NCBI GenBank assembly: GCA_016195715.1
Contig: JACPZA010000002.1
Location: forward strand, 1-43,245
From: Candidatus Daviesbacteria bacterium
GTDB taxonomy: Bacteria > Patescibacteriota > Microgenomatia > Daviesbacterales > UBA10151
Length of the DNA stretch: 43,245 bases
Direction of reading: 5' to 3'
In this document: piece by piece, positions 1 through 9,417 of the stretch
Layout: every line of letters starts with the position of its first letter
How positions within the stretch are numbered: the first letter of the stretch is position 1
The notes under the pieces: model-generated
The model's database searches: none
Seen by the model: the letters and a program-made list of their open reading frames with translations, nothing else
Told to the model about the DNA's origin: nothing
Made by a program: the position numbers and the translations under genes

Positions 1-606
1 TTTGATTTTTCTGCATAACTCTATATCCTCATAATAAAGAAAATATCGTTCATCAAAACCTCCTACTTTTTCAAAAAAACTTTTTTCAAGAAGCATTGCA
101 GCACCATATGCACATTCTATTACCTGCGATTCATTGCCTGAAGGAATATATTCTTGGTAAGAATTTTTTTTGCCTAAAAAATATTCTTCAAAAACTCCCC
201 TTAAAGTAGGTAATTTTCTGATACTAGCTTGTACGTGACCATTAGTTAAAATTAGCTTGGGTGCAACTAAGGCAACTTTGAAGTTTTCTATTTTAGCCTC
301 AAGTAATTTTTTAATTCCATCATCAATTATTTGTATATCAGAATTTAGAAAAAGTAGGTACTTACCTTGCGCGTACTTAGCTCCTAGATTACAACCCTTA
401 GAAAAACCTAAATTTTTTGATTGTCCATAAAGTTTAATTCTTTTGTCATTAAAAGAATGAATAATTTCAACTGTTTTATCTGTTGAGGCGTTATCAATTA
501 AAATAACCTCTGATCTTTCTGGTAGATTTTTTGTTAAAGATTGAAGATATTTTTTAATAGAAGATTCATTATTAAAAATAACTGTAATTATTGATAAATT
601 AATCAT
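1..606 (-). CDS. GT2 family glycosyltransferase (3' end cut by window edge)
   Basis: I translated this frame by hand; it stays open from an ATG at 606 to the window edge, giving 202 codons without a stop. The protein starts MINLSIITVIFNN, has the GT-A nucleotide-binding DNAST at about 39-43, SKNLGFSKGCN at 63-73 and a NSD motif at 88-90 in place of DXD. GGFDERYFLYYEDIELC lies near the visible end. These are hallmarks of WbbL/rhamnosyltransferase-like GT2 enzymes, which add a sugar from an NDP donor to a lipid-linked acceptor in the cytoplasm. Its ATG overlaps the stop of the upstream GT4 gene by 8 nt (ATGATTAA), so it belongs to the same operon and is probably translationally coupled. Rhamnose as donor is inference, helped by the Rml genes further along. 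The C-terminus is outside the window. Confidence 0.88.
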   Translation of the reverse strand, partial: MINLSIITVIFNNESSIKKYLQSLTKNLPERSEVILIDNASTDKTVEIIHSFNDKRIKLYGQSKNLGFSKGCNLGAKYAQGKYLLFLNSDIQIIDDGIKKLLEAKIENFKVALVAPKLILTNGHVQASIRKLPTLRGVFEEYFLGKKNSYQEYIPSGNESQVIECAYGAAMLLEKSFFEKVGGFDERYFLYYEDIELCRKIK

Positions 607-1672
607 AAACAAGTTGCAATATTTTCTTATTAAATTCTTCTTTACTAAATTTTTTCGAATCGATGACGGCTTGTTTAGAAATCTTTTTTTGTAAGGATTC
701 ATCTTCTATCACTTTTAAAGTTAGCTCTTCTAGTTGTTTCGGTGTATCCCATAAAAATCCATTCACCTTATCTTTAATAATTTCAAGATGCCCCCCCTTA
801 TTTATTACAATTGGTATACAACCAGATGCCATAGACTCTACTGTTGTTATTCCAAAATGCTCAAATTTTTTTGGATCGCTTTCATCATACCCAGTAGCAT
901 GCCAATATATTAGCGATTCAGCATATAAATCTATCAATTCTTTTAATTTAATATTCGGGTAAAAAAATATTTTGTATCCTATCGCTTCTTTTCTTAATTG
1001 GGAAAGAAAATCTTCATTTCCATCCATAACTCCTCCAGCTAAATGTAAACTTAGTTCGTTGATTTTATTTCTATTAACTAAGCTCTTAAAAACTTTTATT
1101 AATAACTCCTGCTTCTTGGGTTTTGAAGTACTAAAAAACCCAACCGATAAAATTTTTCTTTTCTTTTTACCTACTCTAAATCCATTCAAACTAACCGGTG
1201 GATAAAGCGTGAAGCCCTTTATCGGAAATTTTTTTTGAATATATTCTCTAGTAAAATCAGAGTTAAAGATTGCTTGTTTCCAGCTACTTAATTTAAACCT
1301 CCCCCAAATTCCATTAACATTTAAATGCTCTAAAGGAAGTTGAAAGTGTAAAATATTTTTTTTAGCGGTAGATAAAAAGATGCTCCCATCACTGTTATAA
1401 AACAAACAATCATATTTTTTCAGAAAAAACAGCCTTGAAAAAAAAGAACTATTTTTCCCAAAAGGAGCCTTAATGAACTTTACTTTAGCTAAGTCTAGAT
1501 TATGCAGATCTAAGATTTTTTTTCTTAAGGTATTTTCACCTATTAAATCAAGATGATCATCTAATAAAAGATCCACTTCGTTTTTATTAGATAAGCATTC
1601 TGCAATTGTTAACATATATTTTTCCCCTCCTCCAGCCGTATCAAGGTAAGGACTATAAATTGCAATTTTCAT
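599..1672 (-). CDS. GT4 family glycosyltransferase (GT-B fold)
   Basis: This is a 357-residue soluble glycosyltransferase. The N-terminus MKIAIYSPYLDTAGGGEKY carries the glycine-rich loop of GT-B retaining enzymes at residues 14-16. The C-terminal donor-binding half has HFGITTVESMASGCIP followed by KGGHLE around residues 270-297, the E-x7-E region typical of GT4 (Glycos_transf_1). The length is normal for the family. Such enzymes transfer a sugar from a nucleotide donor to a growing lipid-linked glycan on the cytoplasmic face. The GGGEKY start and the HFQLPLEHLN segment recall ALG11-like mannosyltransferases, but that is only a resemblance. The gene lies 14 nt after the preceding membrane protein and overlaps the next GT2 by 8 nt. 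A TATTAT lies 6 nt before the ATG, but the region is so AT-rich that I do not call it a promoter. Confidence 0.9.
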   Translation of the reverse strand: MKIAIYSPYLDTAGGGEKYMLTIAECLSNKNEVDLLLDDHLDLIGENTLRKKILDLHNLDLAKVKFIKAPFGKNSSFFSRLFFLKKYDCLFYNSDGSIFLSTAKKNILHFQLPLEHLNVNGIWGRFKLSSWKQAIFNSDFTREYIQKKFPIKGFTLYPPVSLNGFRVGKKKRKILSVGFFSTSKPKKQELLIKVFKSLVNRNKINELSLHLAGGVMDGNEDFLSQLRKEAIGYKIFFYPNIKLKELIDLYAESLIYWHATGYDESDPKKFEHFGITTVESMASGCIPIVINKGGHLEIIKDKVNGFLWDTPKQLEELTLKVIEDESLQKKISKQAVIDSKKFSKEEFNKKILQLVYD

Positions 1673-1686
1673 ATACTAATAATATC

Positions 1687-3180
1687 CTACTGTACAAAAC
1701 CAAGCAGTGAATCTGATAAATTTTCGTCCGGACCCATACATATTTTTTCTAAATCCTTCTTTGAAAAAAGTTTTTTTTGGGAAATTAAACCTATGTTGCC
1801 AAAACGGATATCAGACTCATTTGATAGACTATGCGGCAACACTAAATTATAAACGGGAATTTCATTGCTAGGTTTTTTAATTTTAATATTATTAAGATAA
1901 AAAAGATATCTAAAACCAACATTATCTCCCACCTTAGCGATATAACTTATCCCAATGCAAGGATAATTTTTTTTTAACGAATCCATTTTTATATACTCGA
2001 CAGCATATTTTCTTTCAAGATAACCTAAATGATTATATTCTCTTGAGGTAATTATATATAGACTATTTTGTAAAATTAAAAAGCTAAAAACTAGTAAACA
2101 AAAAATTTTAAGGATCTTTGAATATTTAAATATAATCGCTAAACCAACAATCATAATACTTAAAAAAACCATATCTAAATTTGAAAAATAATATTCGGAA
2201 ATAGCTTTTGTAGATAAGGAGAAAAAGCTTATCATCAAAAATATCCATGATAATAAAATTAGTAGATCCTTTTTTTGGAAAGCCTTTTTCCTAACTAAAA
2301 AAAGTGATAATAAAATTAGTAGAAGTACAACCAAAACATTATACGGAAAATTCCCTCGATAAGGATAAAATAATAAGCCTGTTATATTGTAGTTAACTTC
2401 AGATAAAACATGAATTAATTTTTCTATACCTTTTCCTCCGCCTTGATCTTGCAAAAAAGAATTAATAAAACTTTTTGATTGAATAAAATTATGTTTATAC
2501 TCAAAAAGCATGAGTGGAATTGAAGGTATAAGAAACCCAATTAAACCCAAAGCAAGCTCTTTAATCTTTGGGAGCTTTTTAGATAAAACTAAACTTAGGG
2601 GGATTAGAGCTAAAATAGGGGCTTCGGAAAAACTGATATGCCAAATCATTCCTACTAAAAAACCCACAAGTGGAAAATATATAAAGTTACCTCTGGCAAG
2701 CATTAAAATAGAATAAAAATACCAAATTTCCCACAAACTAGTAGTATTAGTTGGAACCACCCATCTATCATGCAAAACTCTCGTCAAAAAAATTGCTTGT
2801 ACTAAAGCAGCAATCAATCCAGTTGTTTTATCAAATAATTTTGCAAAAACAAAATAAAAGCTAAATATTGTGGCAACAGAAATTAGCGTAACAAGAATTA
2901 TTCCACCAGTTGGCTCCATATTTGTAATTAAAAAAAATGGAACCAAACTATAGTAAAAAAAAGGGCCAATAAATATCCCTTCAGTACTAGTTACTTGCCC
3001 AATAAGGCGTAAATGCTTATTTACTACAATGTCTTTTACTATCCAGGAGTATAAATCACCATCATGAGCAAAATCAAAACGCTCAATAGCTTGATAAGTT
3101 CTTAAAAAAATACCAATTAAAACAATTAAAGAAAGGATTAAAATTACCTTATGAGTCTTAAGAATATAATTTAAGTTCAT
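1687..3180 (-). CDS. Multi-pass GT-C (PMT/ArnT-like) glycosyltransferase
   Basis: This 497-residue protein has about ten or more hydrophobic spans and a first extracytoplasmic loop with FDFAHDGDLYSW around residues 35-46. The acidic pair of GT-C enzymes, which use polyprenyl-phosphate sugars, sits in this loop. The loop continues TSTEGIFIGPFFYY. The same layout (GDEGRDALM, then GNMYLGPLYYY) is found in the 24670-26190 protein, so the two are diverged paralogs. The family would transfer a sugar from a lipid carrier to an acceptor outside the membrane. The C-terminal 100 residues are less hydrophobic and likely extracytoplasmic. The stop is TAG, and the gene lies 5 nt after its upstream GT2 neighbour. 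Donor and acceptor are unknown. Confidence 0.8.
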   Translation of the reverse strand: MNLNYILKTHKVILILSLIVLIGIFLRTYQAIERFDFAHDGDLYSWIVKDIVVNKHLRLIGQVTSTEGIFIGPFFYYSLVPFFLITNMEPTGGIILVTLISVATIFSFYFVFAKLFDKTTGLIAALVQAIFLTRVLHDRWVVPTNTTSLWEIWYFYSILMLARGNFIYFPLVGFLVGMIWHISFSEAPILALIPLSLVLSKKLPKIKELALGLIGFLIPSIPLMLFEYKHNFIQSKSFINSFLQDQGGGKGIEKLIHVLSEVNYNITGLLFYPYRGNFPYNVLVVLLLILLSLFLVRKKAFQKKDLLILLSWIFLMISFFSLSTKAISEYYFSNLDMVFLSIMIVGLAIIFKYSKILKIFCLLVFSFLILQNSLYIITSREYNHLGYLERKYAVEYIKMDSLKKNYPCIGISYIAKVGDNVGFRYLFYLNNIKIKKPSNEIPVYNLVLPHSLSNESDIRFGNIGLISQKKLFSKKDLEKICMGPDENLSDSLLGFVQ

Positions 3181-3185
3181 GAGGG

Positions 3186-3989
3186 TTAAAGATGAAACTC
3201 ATTATCAATCAACCTTTGATCTATTTTTTTATATGTTTCAGTAAGTGGTTCTTTTTGTTGCAATTGCCACAATCTAATATAAGTTAAAACCATACTGAAA
3301 ATTTGCATTAAAGAATCCATAACTCCAATCGTTCCAGAGAAAAAACCTTTTCTCAAAAAACCTTGGTTAAAGGCTTCAGTTATAAAAATTCTTAGAAATC
3401 TCCAGCCAGACATGGTGGGGTGATTAGCTTTTAGTCTTAACTTGGCATCAATTTTTGACCACTCTAAACTTTTTAAAACAACTTGATCTACATCCCGATG
3501 TGTTAAATGAATAAAGGAGTTTTTTGTGTATCCTAACTTTCCCTCAAATCTAAGATATTCATGAACCTCTCCAAACCATTCTTTAAAATTTTCTTTTTTT
3601 ACTAATCTTATAACCCAATCCGGCCAAAAAGGACCATATTTTTGTATACTTCCAAAAACAATATTAATTCTTGAAATTGCATAAGTATTACCATTATCTT
3701 TTTCTATTAATTCCAGTATTTCCTTTTTTAAATCAGCTGAAACTCTTTCATCTGCATCTACATATAAAACCCAATCTCCCTTAGTTTCTTGAAAAGCATT
3801 ATTTCTAATCAAAGCAAAGTCAGAAACTTCAGTTCTAAAAACTTTTTTAGTGTACTGTTTGGCAATATCTAGAGTTTTATCGGTGGAACCATTGTCGAAA
3901 ACAATAATCTCATCTGCAAACGAGACAGATTCTAAACAAGCTTTGATTAACTCCTGTTCATTTTTGGTAATTATAACTACACTTAGCAT
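3186..3989 (-). CDS. GT2 glycosyltransferase, WaaE/KdtX-like
   Basis: This is a 267-residue GT-A enzyme. It has VVIITKNEQELI at residues 4-15, FDNGSTDKT at 31-39 and the metal-binding DAD at 78-80 (VLYVDADERVS). The segment INIVFGSIQKYGPFWPDWVIRL is typical of the WaaE-like group, which includes lipopolysaccharide-core beta-glucosyltransferases in proteobacteria. Here a lipopolysaccharide core is not expected, so only transfer of a hexose to a lipid-linked or surface glycan is inferred. It is a paralog of the 4848-5750 protein, which shares the FG-x-x-x-x-x-x-x-WWPDY block. It sits 2 nt from the next upstream gene in the same operon. Confidence 0.88.
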   Translation of the reverse strand: MLSVVIITKNEQELIKACLESVSFADEIIVFDNGSTDKTLDIAKQYTKKVFRTEVSDFALIRNNAFQETKGDWVLYVDADERVSADLKKEILELIEKDNGNTYAISRINIVFGSIQKYGPFWPDWVIRLVKKENFKEWFGEVHEYLRFEGKLGYTKNSFIHLTHRDVDQVVLKSLEWSKIDAKLRLKANHPTMSGWRFLRIFITEAFNQGFLRKGFFSGTIGVMDSLMQIFSMVLTYIRLWQLQQKEPLTETYKKIDQRLIDNEFHL

Positions 3990-3991
3990 AT

Positions 3992-4837
3992 CTAAATTGT
4001 ACCTTTCCCAAACTTAGAGAGCAAAAAATCTGTTAGGGCTTTACGCCTCACCCTATTTGAGCTATTTTTAAAAGCTTCTCTGACTAGTGCAAACTGAGTT
4101 CGTAAATTTAGGAACTTTGATGCAAAAAGCATTCTATTTCGGGTTATATAATAATCTTGGATTGGCGAACCTAAGCCAGTTGATTGAGCATTCAAATGAT
4201 AAACAACTCCGGAATAAACATACATTATTTTAAATCCAGCTTTTTTTGCCCTAAAACAAAAATCACTATCTTCATAATACATAAAGTATCTTTCATCAAA
4301 TAAACCAATACCATCAAACACATCTTTTTTTACCAACATAGCAGCTCCAGTTGCAAAATCTGTTTCACTATCTTGATCAAATTGACCAAAATCTTTTTGA
4401 TCAACTCCAATATGAGATCCTAGTACATTAGCTTTATCAAACTTCCCACCCGCATACCAAATAGTTCTAGAATCAGAAAAATATATTTTTGGACTAACTA
4501 TAGCTACATCATATTTTTCAGCTTTTTTAAACAATTCTTCAATTGTGTTTTTTTGAATTGTTGTATCTGGGTTTAATATAAAGATATAGTCAGAATTTAA
4601 GTCCAACGCTTTTTTAATCCCTAAGTTATATCCTCCCGTAAAACCTAAATTTGATCCAGATTGAATAAAAATTACATCATTGATTTTGCTGATTGCTACT
4701 TCAAGGTTATCTTCTGAATTATTATCAACAACTATGGTTTGTAAATTTTTGTAAGAAGATTTTAAAACTGAATTAATACAGTTTAAAGTTAAATCTTTTA
4801 ATTTATAATTTAAAATAACAATAGCAATTTTTTTCAC
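3992..4837 (-). CDS. GT2 glycosyltransferase, rhamnosyltransferase-like (WbbL group)
   Basis: This is a 281-residue GT-A enzyme starting at a GTG codon (4837). It has IVILNYK near the N-terminus, VVDNNSEDN around 37-44, GFTGGYNLGI at 65-74 and NPDT at 89-92, where the family carries NPD instead of DXD. It also has the GGFDERYFMYYEDSDFCFRA-type block (here GLFDERYFMYYEDSD) of WbbL-like rhamnosyltransferases. The same block occurs in the partial gene at 1-606. dTDP-L-rhamnose is the natural donor guess, because RmlA, RmlB-C and RmlD are encoded in this window, but the sequence does not prove it. No Shine-Dalgarno is visible before the GTG; the upstream gene ends 10 nt away. Confidence 0.88.
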   Translation of the reverse strand: MKKIAIVILNYKLKDLTLNCINSVLKSSYKNLQTIVVDNNSEDNLEVAISKINDVIFIQSGSNLGFTGGYNLGIKKALDLNSDYIFILNPDTTIQKNTIEELFKKAEKYDVAIVSPKIYFSDSRTIWYAGGKFDKANVLGSHIGVDQKDFGQFDQDSETDFATGAAMLVKKDVFDGIGLFDERYFMYYEDSDFCFRAKKAGFKIMYVYSGVVYHLNAQSTGLGSPIQDYYITRNRMLFASKFLNLRTQFALVREAFKNSSNRVRRKALTDFLLSKFGKGTI

Positions 4838-4847
4838 TAATCAATTT

Positions 4848-5750
4848 TTAAGAAATTTTATTTTTGGCTCTTTGTAAAAATCTAGCTAAAGGATTTTTGG
4901 ATAAATTTCCGTATTTAAACCAATAATTTATCTCAATTTGAGCTTTTTTTGCTTCACTTCGTAACTCTTCTAAAGAAATCTTTTGTTCGTTAAACTTTTT
5001 ATCTTCCCAAAGTTTTAGATAAAGCACTAAAAAAGAAAAAGCTTGTAGTAGACTTAAAGCCAATCCATGTAAACCATCTTCAAAACCTCTATTGGCAAAA
5101 AAACGACTTAAGAATTCATTAAGTGGCTTGCTTATTAAATCTTGCCAAGAAAATTCATAACCCCTTTGTTTTAGCTCCTTGGCTTGAATATCAGTATATC
5201 TGTTCATTCGATTAACAAATTCAAATACTGATTGATAGTGATTGTGGACAATTGCCCATTTTTCATCTCCAGGAAGTTTTACCCCCTGACCAGCTGTTTT
5301 GGGTTTTTTGTGAATTTGATCTGACCACTCAACACTTCCTTTTTTAAAGAAACGGACATTATAATCTGGCCACCACATTGAAGCTTTCATCCATTTTCCA
5401 AAAATAATATTTTTTCTTGGAATCTCAATATACGTAGATACCACCTGCTTTTGAACTACCTCCTTCAAGTAATTTGCCAAGCTCCCTTGCACCTCCTCAT
5501 CAGCATCCACAACTAAAATCCATTCATGAGCAGCTTTTGAAATAGCAAAATTTCGGGCTGGTTCTACATATCCCTCATTTTTGTGCAGTATTATTTTAGC
5601 TCCTAGCTTTTTAGCAATCACTGCAGTATCGTCGTCTGAATACATATCACAAACAATAATCTCATCAACAAAATCAAGAGATTTAATGACTCTCTCGATA
5701 TTTTTTTCTTCGTTATAAGTATTTATAATGGCGGTAATTTTTCCAACCAT
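4848..5750 (-). CDS. GT2 glycosyltransferase, WaaE/KdtX-like
   Basis: This is a 300-residue GT-A enzyme with AIINTYNEEKNIERV at residues 7-21, EIIVCDMYSDDDT at 30-42 and the catalytic-metal DAD at 82-84 (ILVVDADEEV). The block KNIIFGKWMKASMWWPDYN matches the WaaE-like group and the 3186-3989 paralog. A C-terminal stretch of about 30 hydrophobic residues (LSLLQAFSFLVLYLKLW) suggests membrane association. The family transfers glucose or another hexose from an NDP donor in the cytoplasm. It is placed 7 nt after the 5758 gene in a tight operon, consistent with a job in building the same glycan. Confidence 0.87.
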   Translation of the reverse strand: MVGKITAIINTYNEEKNIERVIKSLDFVDEIIVCDMYSDDDTAVIAKKLGAKIILHKNEGYVEPARNFAISKAAHEWILVVDADEEVQGSLANYLKEVVQKQVVSTYIEIPRKNIIFGKWMKASMWWPDYNVRFFKKGSVEWSDQIHKKPKTAGQGVKLPGDEKWAIVHNHYQSVFEFVNRMNRYTDIQAKELKQRGYEFSWQDLISKPLNEFLSRFFANRGFEDGLHGLALSLLQAFSFLVLYLKLWEDKKFNEQKISLEELRSEAKKAQIEINYWFKYGNLSKNPLARFLQRAKNKIS

Positions 5751-5757
5751 ACTTTAA

Positions 5758-7395
5758 TTATTCTTTTTTTTCACTAATAAATAAAGACCGTTTACCATCT
5801 AATCCATTCATATAACTAAAGTTAGGTAAAGTTTGTTGTTCATTCATACTGCCAATATATAAAACACTCCCTTTTAAAGACCTAATGAACTGCTCTGCTT
5901 GATTATCTGGGACATTTCCTATGAAGATATTATTTATTTGTTTGAATTTTAAATTATTTAAATAAGAAGCTTTTTGATTAGCGTATATTATTAATTTTGG
6001 ATCTACAATATCATAAACAGGATAGGCATACTCAATATTATCAATCCTATCTGAAACAATAATAAAGTCAAATTTAATTTTATTCTCAATAATTATACCA
6101 GAAGCTTGTTTTGCCGGATACGACCAAAATCTTGAATATAAGTTTGGAGCAAGGAAATAAAATTTATCAATGAAAAATCCAAATTGGACTAAAAATAATA
6201 AAAGCACCAACCCCAAAGAAAAATATTTCCATTTTTTTATATTTAATAGAGTTACTAAACCTAAGCTAGAAAATAAAATTAATGGGGGTAACATAAATGA
6301 ATTTCTTAGTGCATGTTGCTCTAAAATTAGTGCGGTAGGTAAAGGAACGATTAAAATCCAAAAAATTAAAAAAATAGTTTTTCTGCGATAGTTTGACCAT
6401 CCATAATATAAACCAGTAATAATAAGTATCGCCTCAGCAAAATATAATTCACCGAAGTTTGACATATTATGTCTGGGATTTTTATCTCCGTGAAAAAATA
6501 AAAAATCCCAAGATAAATTTTGAAAGTAACTTTGGAAAATTAATTTAAAATATTCAGTAGGTTTATTATGGAAAAAGTTAGACAAATTTGCTGGTAAAAG
6601 GTCGGTTGATCTTTCCGAATTTATTTTTTGAATGATCTGCTCTTTAACGTCTTTTAAATTAAACACATTTATATTAGAAAATCTATTTTCCGAACCAGCA
6701 AAGAGAGTTTGAGATGCTGAAAGAATTCCTAAAAAAGTTAAAATTAATAAAGATATAGCAGTTACAACTATCAATTTTTTTTCAAAATAAAGTTTAAAAT
6801 CACCTCTTAACCATAAAAGCAAGGGAATAATAAAAAGTAATGTTAATTTATAAGTAGGATAAGTATGGATAGTTAATCCAAGAAAAAATGCAGAAAGAAT
6901 ATAAAAAAAAGGTTTTTTTGTTGCATATATAAATAAAACTATCCCCAAAAGCGCCAAAAAAAGCGCAAAATGAGCTTCAAATCCCCCAATGCTTAAACTT
7001 AAATCCCAAATAGATACAGAATAAATGAAGGCTGCAATAAGTCCTGTACTCTTTGAAAAAAACTTTTTACCAAGAAAATAAATAAGGACAATATTCAAAA
7101 GCCCAGAGATTATTGACAAAGATCTGACACCTAAAGCAGATGGTCCAAATAAAGCAACAAATGGAATTGATGCATAAACATAGCCGCCAGGCCTGCCCGC
7201 TCCCATATTAAAAGTTAGTGGTAAAAATTGACCAGTTTGATCCATTCCAGTTTTAAGCAAAGAATAAGCATCAAACACTAAAGTAAGTTCATCGCCATAT
7301 AAGGAAATTTTATTAATAAGAAGTATTCTTAATATAAATCCTAAAACAATTATTAAAGTTAAAATTAAATATGTGGAATATATTCTTTTTACCAT
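5758..7395 (-). CDS. Multi-pass GT-C (PMT_2/ArnT-like) glycosyltransferase
   Basis: This 545-residue protein has about eleven membrane spans. After the first span it carries SLYGDELTLVFDAYSLL (residues about 33-49) with the D-E pair expected of the first periplasmic loop in ArnT/PMT-type GT-C enzymes. MGAGRPGGYVYAS follows, then FSKSTGLIAAFIYSVS, a typical family segment. The last 120 residues form a soluble extracytoplasmic tail. Members move a sugar from a polyprenyl-phosphate donor to a protein or lipid acceptor on the outer face. The gene abuts its upstream neighbour (7396) with no spacer and runs 7 nt ahead of a GT2. Substrate unknown. Confidence 0.8.
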   Translation of the reverse strand: MVKRIYSTYLILTLIIVLGFILRILLINKISLYGDELTLVFDAYSLLKTGMDQTGQFLPLTFNMGAGRPGGYVYASIPFVALFGPSALGVRSLSIISGLLNIVLIYFLGKKFFSKSTGLIAAFIYSVSIWDLSLSIGGFEAHFALFLALLGIVLFIYATKKPFFYILSAFFLGLTIHTYPTYKLTLLFIIPLLLWLRGDFKLYFEKKLIVVTAISLLILTFLGILSASQTLFAGSENRFSNINVFNLKDVKEQIIQKINSERSTDLLPANLSNFFHNKPTEYFKLIFQSYFQNLSWDFLFFHGDKNPRHNMSNFGELYFAEAILIITGLYYGWSNYRRKTIFLIFWILIVPLPTALILEQHALRNSFMLPPLILFSSLGLVTLLNIKKWKYFSLGLVLLLFLVQFGFFIDKFYFLAPNLYSRFWSYPAKQASGIIIENKIKFDFIIVSDRIDNIEYAYPVYDIVDPKLIIYANQKASYLNNLKFKQINNIFIGNVPDNQAEQFIRSLKGSVLYIGSMNEQQTLPNFSYMNGLDGKRSLFISEKKE

Positions 7396-9417
7396 CTAAA
7401 TTTTCTTTACCTTGTAAATTATTGACTCATTATTTTCAAAAATTTTTACTAAATGATTTTTTTCCAAATCAAGTTGATTTTTAATTTGTGGCTTTTCTAA
7501 ATAAATATAATCTATCTTTTCATCGGCCAAAAATTCCTCATTCCATTTAAAATCAACCTGACTAAAAAATTTATTCATTTTCTCCAATCTGTCATTTAAA
7601 GGATAACCGGTTATCAAAGCTTGTTCCTCAGCTGAAAGATAGGTTGATCTTAAACCAAAAGCTGAAATATAAGAGGTACTATACCAGGCATATATAGGTC
7701 TGGGCTGTTGTTGATATTTATCTTTTAGATATTTATCAAAGGGATAAGATAAAATAGTAGCATCCGAAGGAGTATTATTTTTTAAGTAATCTAAGGATTG
7801 AAGTTGGGCATTAGAAACTATTGCCAAAGCTGTAGTTCCAGGACCATAAAATTCAACTAAGTTTCCGATAACCGTAGGAACAGATAAAATAATAATCAAA
7901 ACTATTAAAAATATTTTTAATAGTGCATTTTTAATGTGAATCACTTTATAAAAAACTACTGCTGCATAAAAACCCATTATTAATAAATAATACTGCATGA
8001 ATTGAATGTTGTTATAAATTATTCCCTGCTGAACAAAGAAAATTGGAATTAAAAAAGCAACAAGCATTGTCGTAAGAAGCGATATTTCAAAAGGATCTTT
8101 AAGTAACAAAGATCCTTTCTTCCCAAAAATACGAATAAATTCATATAATGCAATTATTCTCATACCTGTATTTCCAATAAGAAAAATTAAAAAAGCCAGT
8201 GTCTCAAGTTGCAAAACCCTAAGGTACGAATGCCAAGTTCCAGCCGCCAGGTAAGTTTGTCTTCTTAATTCCAGATCGAGCCAGTCAAGTCTATTGCCTG
8301 CAACGACCATAGTCCTAATAAACCACCAGGGTAAAAATATTAAATGCCCCTCACCCGATTTCGTTAATAGCTTAAAAGTTATAAAATTTGTTATTGATAT
8401 TAAAATAGCAAAAAATAAAGTTGTAAGTTTTTTTGTATTTATTAAATCAAAAAGCCCCGCTGCTAATACTCCAAAAACTAAAACAATACCACCTGAGACT
8501 TTAAATCCAGTTAAAACCCCCCCCAGTAAAAAAGCTATTATTAACCAGAATTTATTTCTCTCCCTAAAATATTTTAAAAAGCTTAAAAAATATGCAGTGA
8601 TAAAGCTAAAAGCTATAGCATGAGGTGGATTACCTAATATTGTATTTGGTTGAGCTGCCCAAAAAACAGTTTCACCTCCAAAAATAATTCCATGTTTCAT
8701 ATATGTTACAACAAACCCAAAACTTCCAATAAAATAAGTAAAGGCGGTTGCAATTAGACCAATAAGTGCATTCTTTTTCCAAAGACTTACAAAAGAAAAT
8801 ACCGAAACCCCAATCATAAAAGATAAAACTACTGGAAAAAATCTAAAGTAAAGATCAAGCAGAGAGAATATAGGGAAAATCCGAGCAAATTCCCCCATAA
8901 ATATGTCCACTAAATAATGGTAGTTATAAAGCACTTCATGAGCATATATCGGATTTTTTGGGGGCATACTTTTAACAATTTCTTGCATTAGGGAAATATG
9001 CCATAACCCATCGTGGCCTTGAGAACTCCAAAAAAGTAACCCATCTCCGTAGTTAATCCCGCTAGGAAAATTAATGAAACCCTGAATTAATATTCCTACC
9101 AGAATTATTGAAAGCAATTTCCAATTATATAAAAAAACTTTCCAGGTTTTTAAAATCTCAAACTTATATCTAATGAATATATATATATTAAGGATAATTA
9201 ACATCGGTAAACTTAAAAACCTTAAGTTTAGCAGTCCAAATAAAATAGCTTCAAAAACAAATATTACACTTCCCAGCATTAAGGACAAAGCTATACATTC
9301 CTCAGCAACTAATTCTACTTTTCCCAACTTTAGAATTAAAAAGCCAGTCGTATAAATTACAAAAAATATTAGTATCAAAAAAATCGGAAGCAACGTAAAA
9401 CTATTAAGTAAAATCAT
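7396..9417 (-). CDS. Large multi-pass membrane protein, probable GT-C type (shorter paralog)
   Basis: This 673-residue protein has about fourteen hydrophobic spans. Its landmark is an extracytoplasmic loop around residues 120-170 with FWSSQGHDGLWHISLMQEI, PPKNPIYAHE and NYHYLVDI. FWAAQPNTILGNPPHA follows near 255, IGNTGMRI near 415 and QFMQYY near 470, and a soluble tail ends in YIYLEK...IYKVKK. The acidic H-D-G-x-W-H loop followed by many spans fits a GT-C-like enzyme, but I do not recognise an experimentally known member. The protein aligns along its whole length with residues about 590-1146 of the adjacent upstream gene, so the pair arose by tandem duplication. It overlaps that gene by 4 nt (ATGA). 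The function is inferred only from fold type and context. Confidence 0.6.
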   Translation of the reverse strand: MILLNSFTLLPIFLILIFFVIYTTGFLILKLGKVELVAEECIALSLMLGSVIFVFEAILFGLLNLRFLSLPMLIILNIYIFIRYKFEILKTWKVFLYNWKLLSIILVGILIQGFINFPSGINYGDGLLFWSSQGHDGLWHISLMQEIVKSMPPKNPIYAHEVLYNYHYLVDIFMGEFARIFPIFSLLDLYFRFFPVVLSFMIGVSVFSFVSLWKKNALIGLIATAFTYFIGSFGFVVTYMKHGIIFGGETVFWAAQPNTILGNPPHAIAFSFITAYFLSFLKYFRERNKFWLIIAFLLGGVLTGFKVSGGIVLVFGVLAAGLFDLINTKKLTTLFFAILISITNFITFKLLTKSGEGHLIFLPWWFIRTMVVAGNRLDWLDLELRRQTYLAAGTWHSYLRVLQLETLAFLIFLIGNTGMRIIALYEFIRIFGKKGSLLLKDPFEISLLTTMLVAFLIPIFFVQQGIIYNNIQFMQYYLLIMGFYAAVVFYKVIHIKNALLKIFLIVLIIILSVPTVIGNLVEFYGPGTTALAIVSNAQLQSLDYLKNNTPSDATILSYPFDKYLKDKYQQQPRPIYAWYSTSYISAFGLRSTYLSAEEQALITGYPLNDRLEKMNKFFSQVDFKWNEEFLADEKIDYIYLEKPQIKNQLDLEKNHLVKIFENNESIIYKVKKI

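Noticed and set aside
663-1205. Plus-strand frames opposite the GT4 gene, and similar frames opposite or inside other genes (for example 8294-8623, 13278-13472, 39221-39553, 40210-40557).
   Set aside because: They are antisense or off-frame shadows of well-supported genes, with no family motifs, no start signals and compositions expected from the opposite strand.
1673-1686. TATTAT six bases before the GT4 start as a promoter.
   Set aside because: It lies in a 14-nt gap inside a long operon, has no TGn or -35, and the sequence is so AT-rich that chance is a fair explanation.
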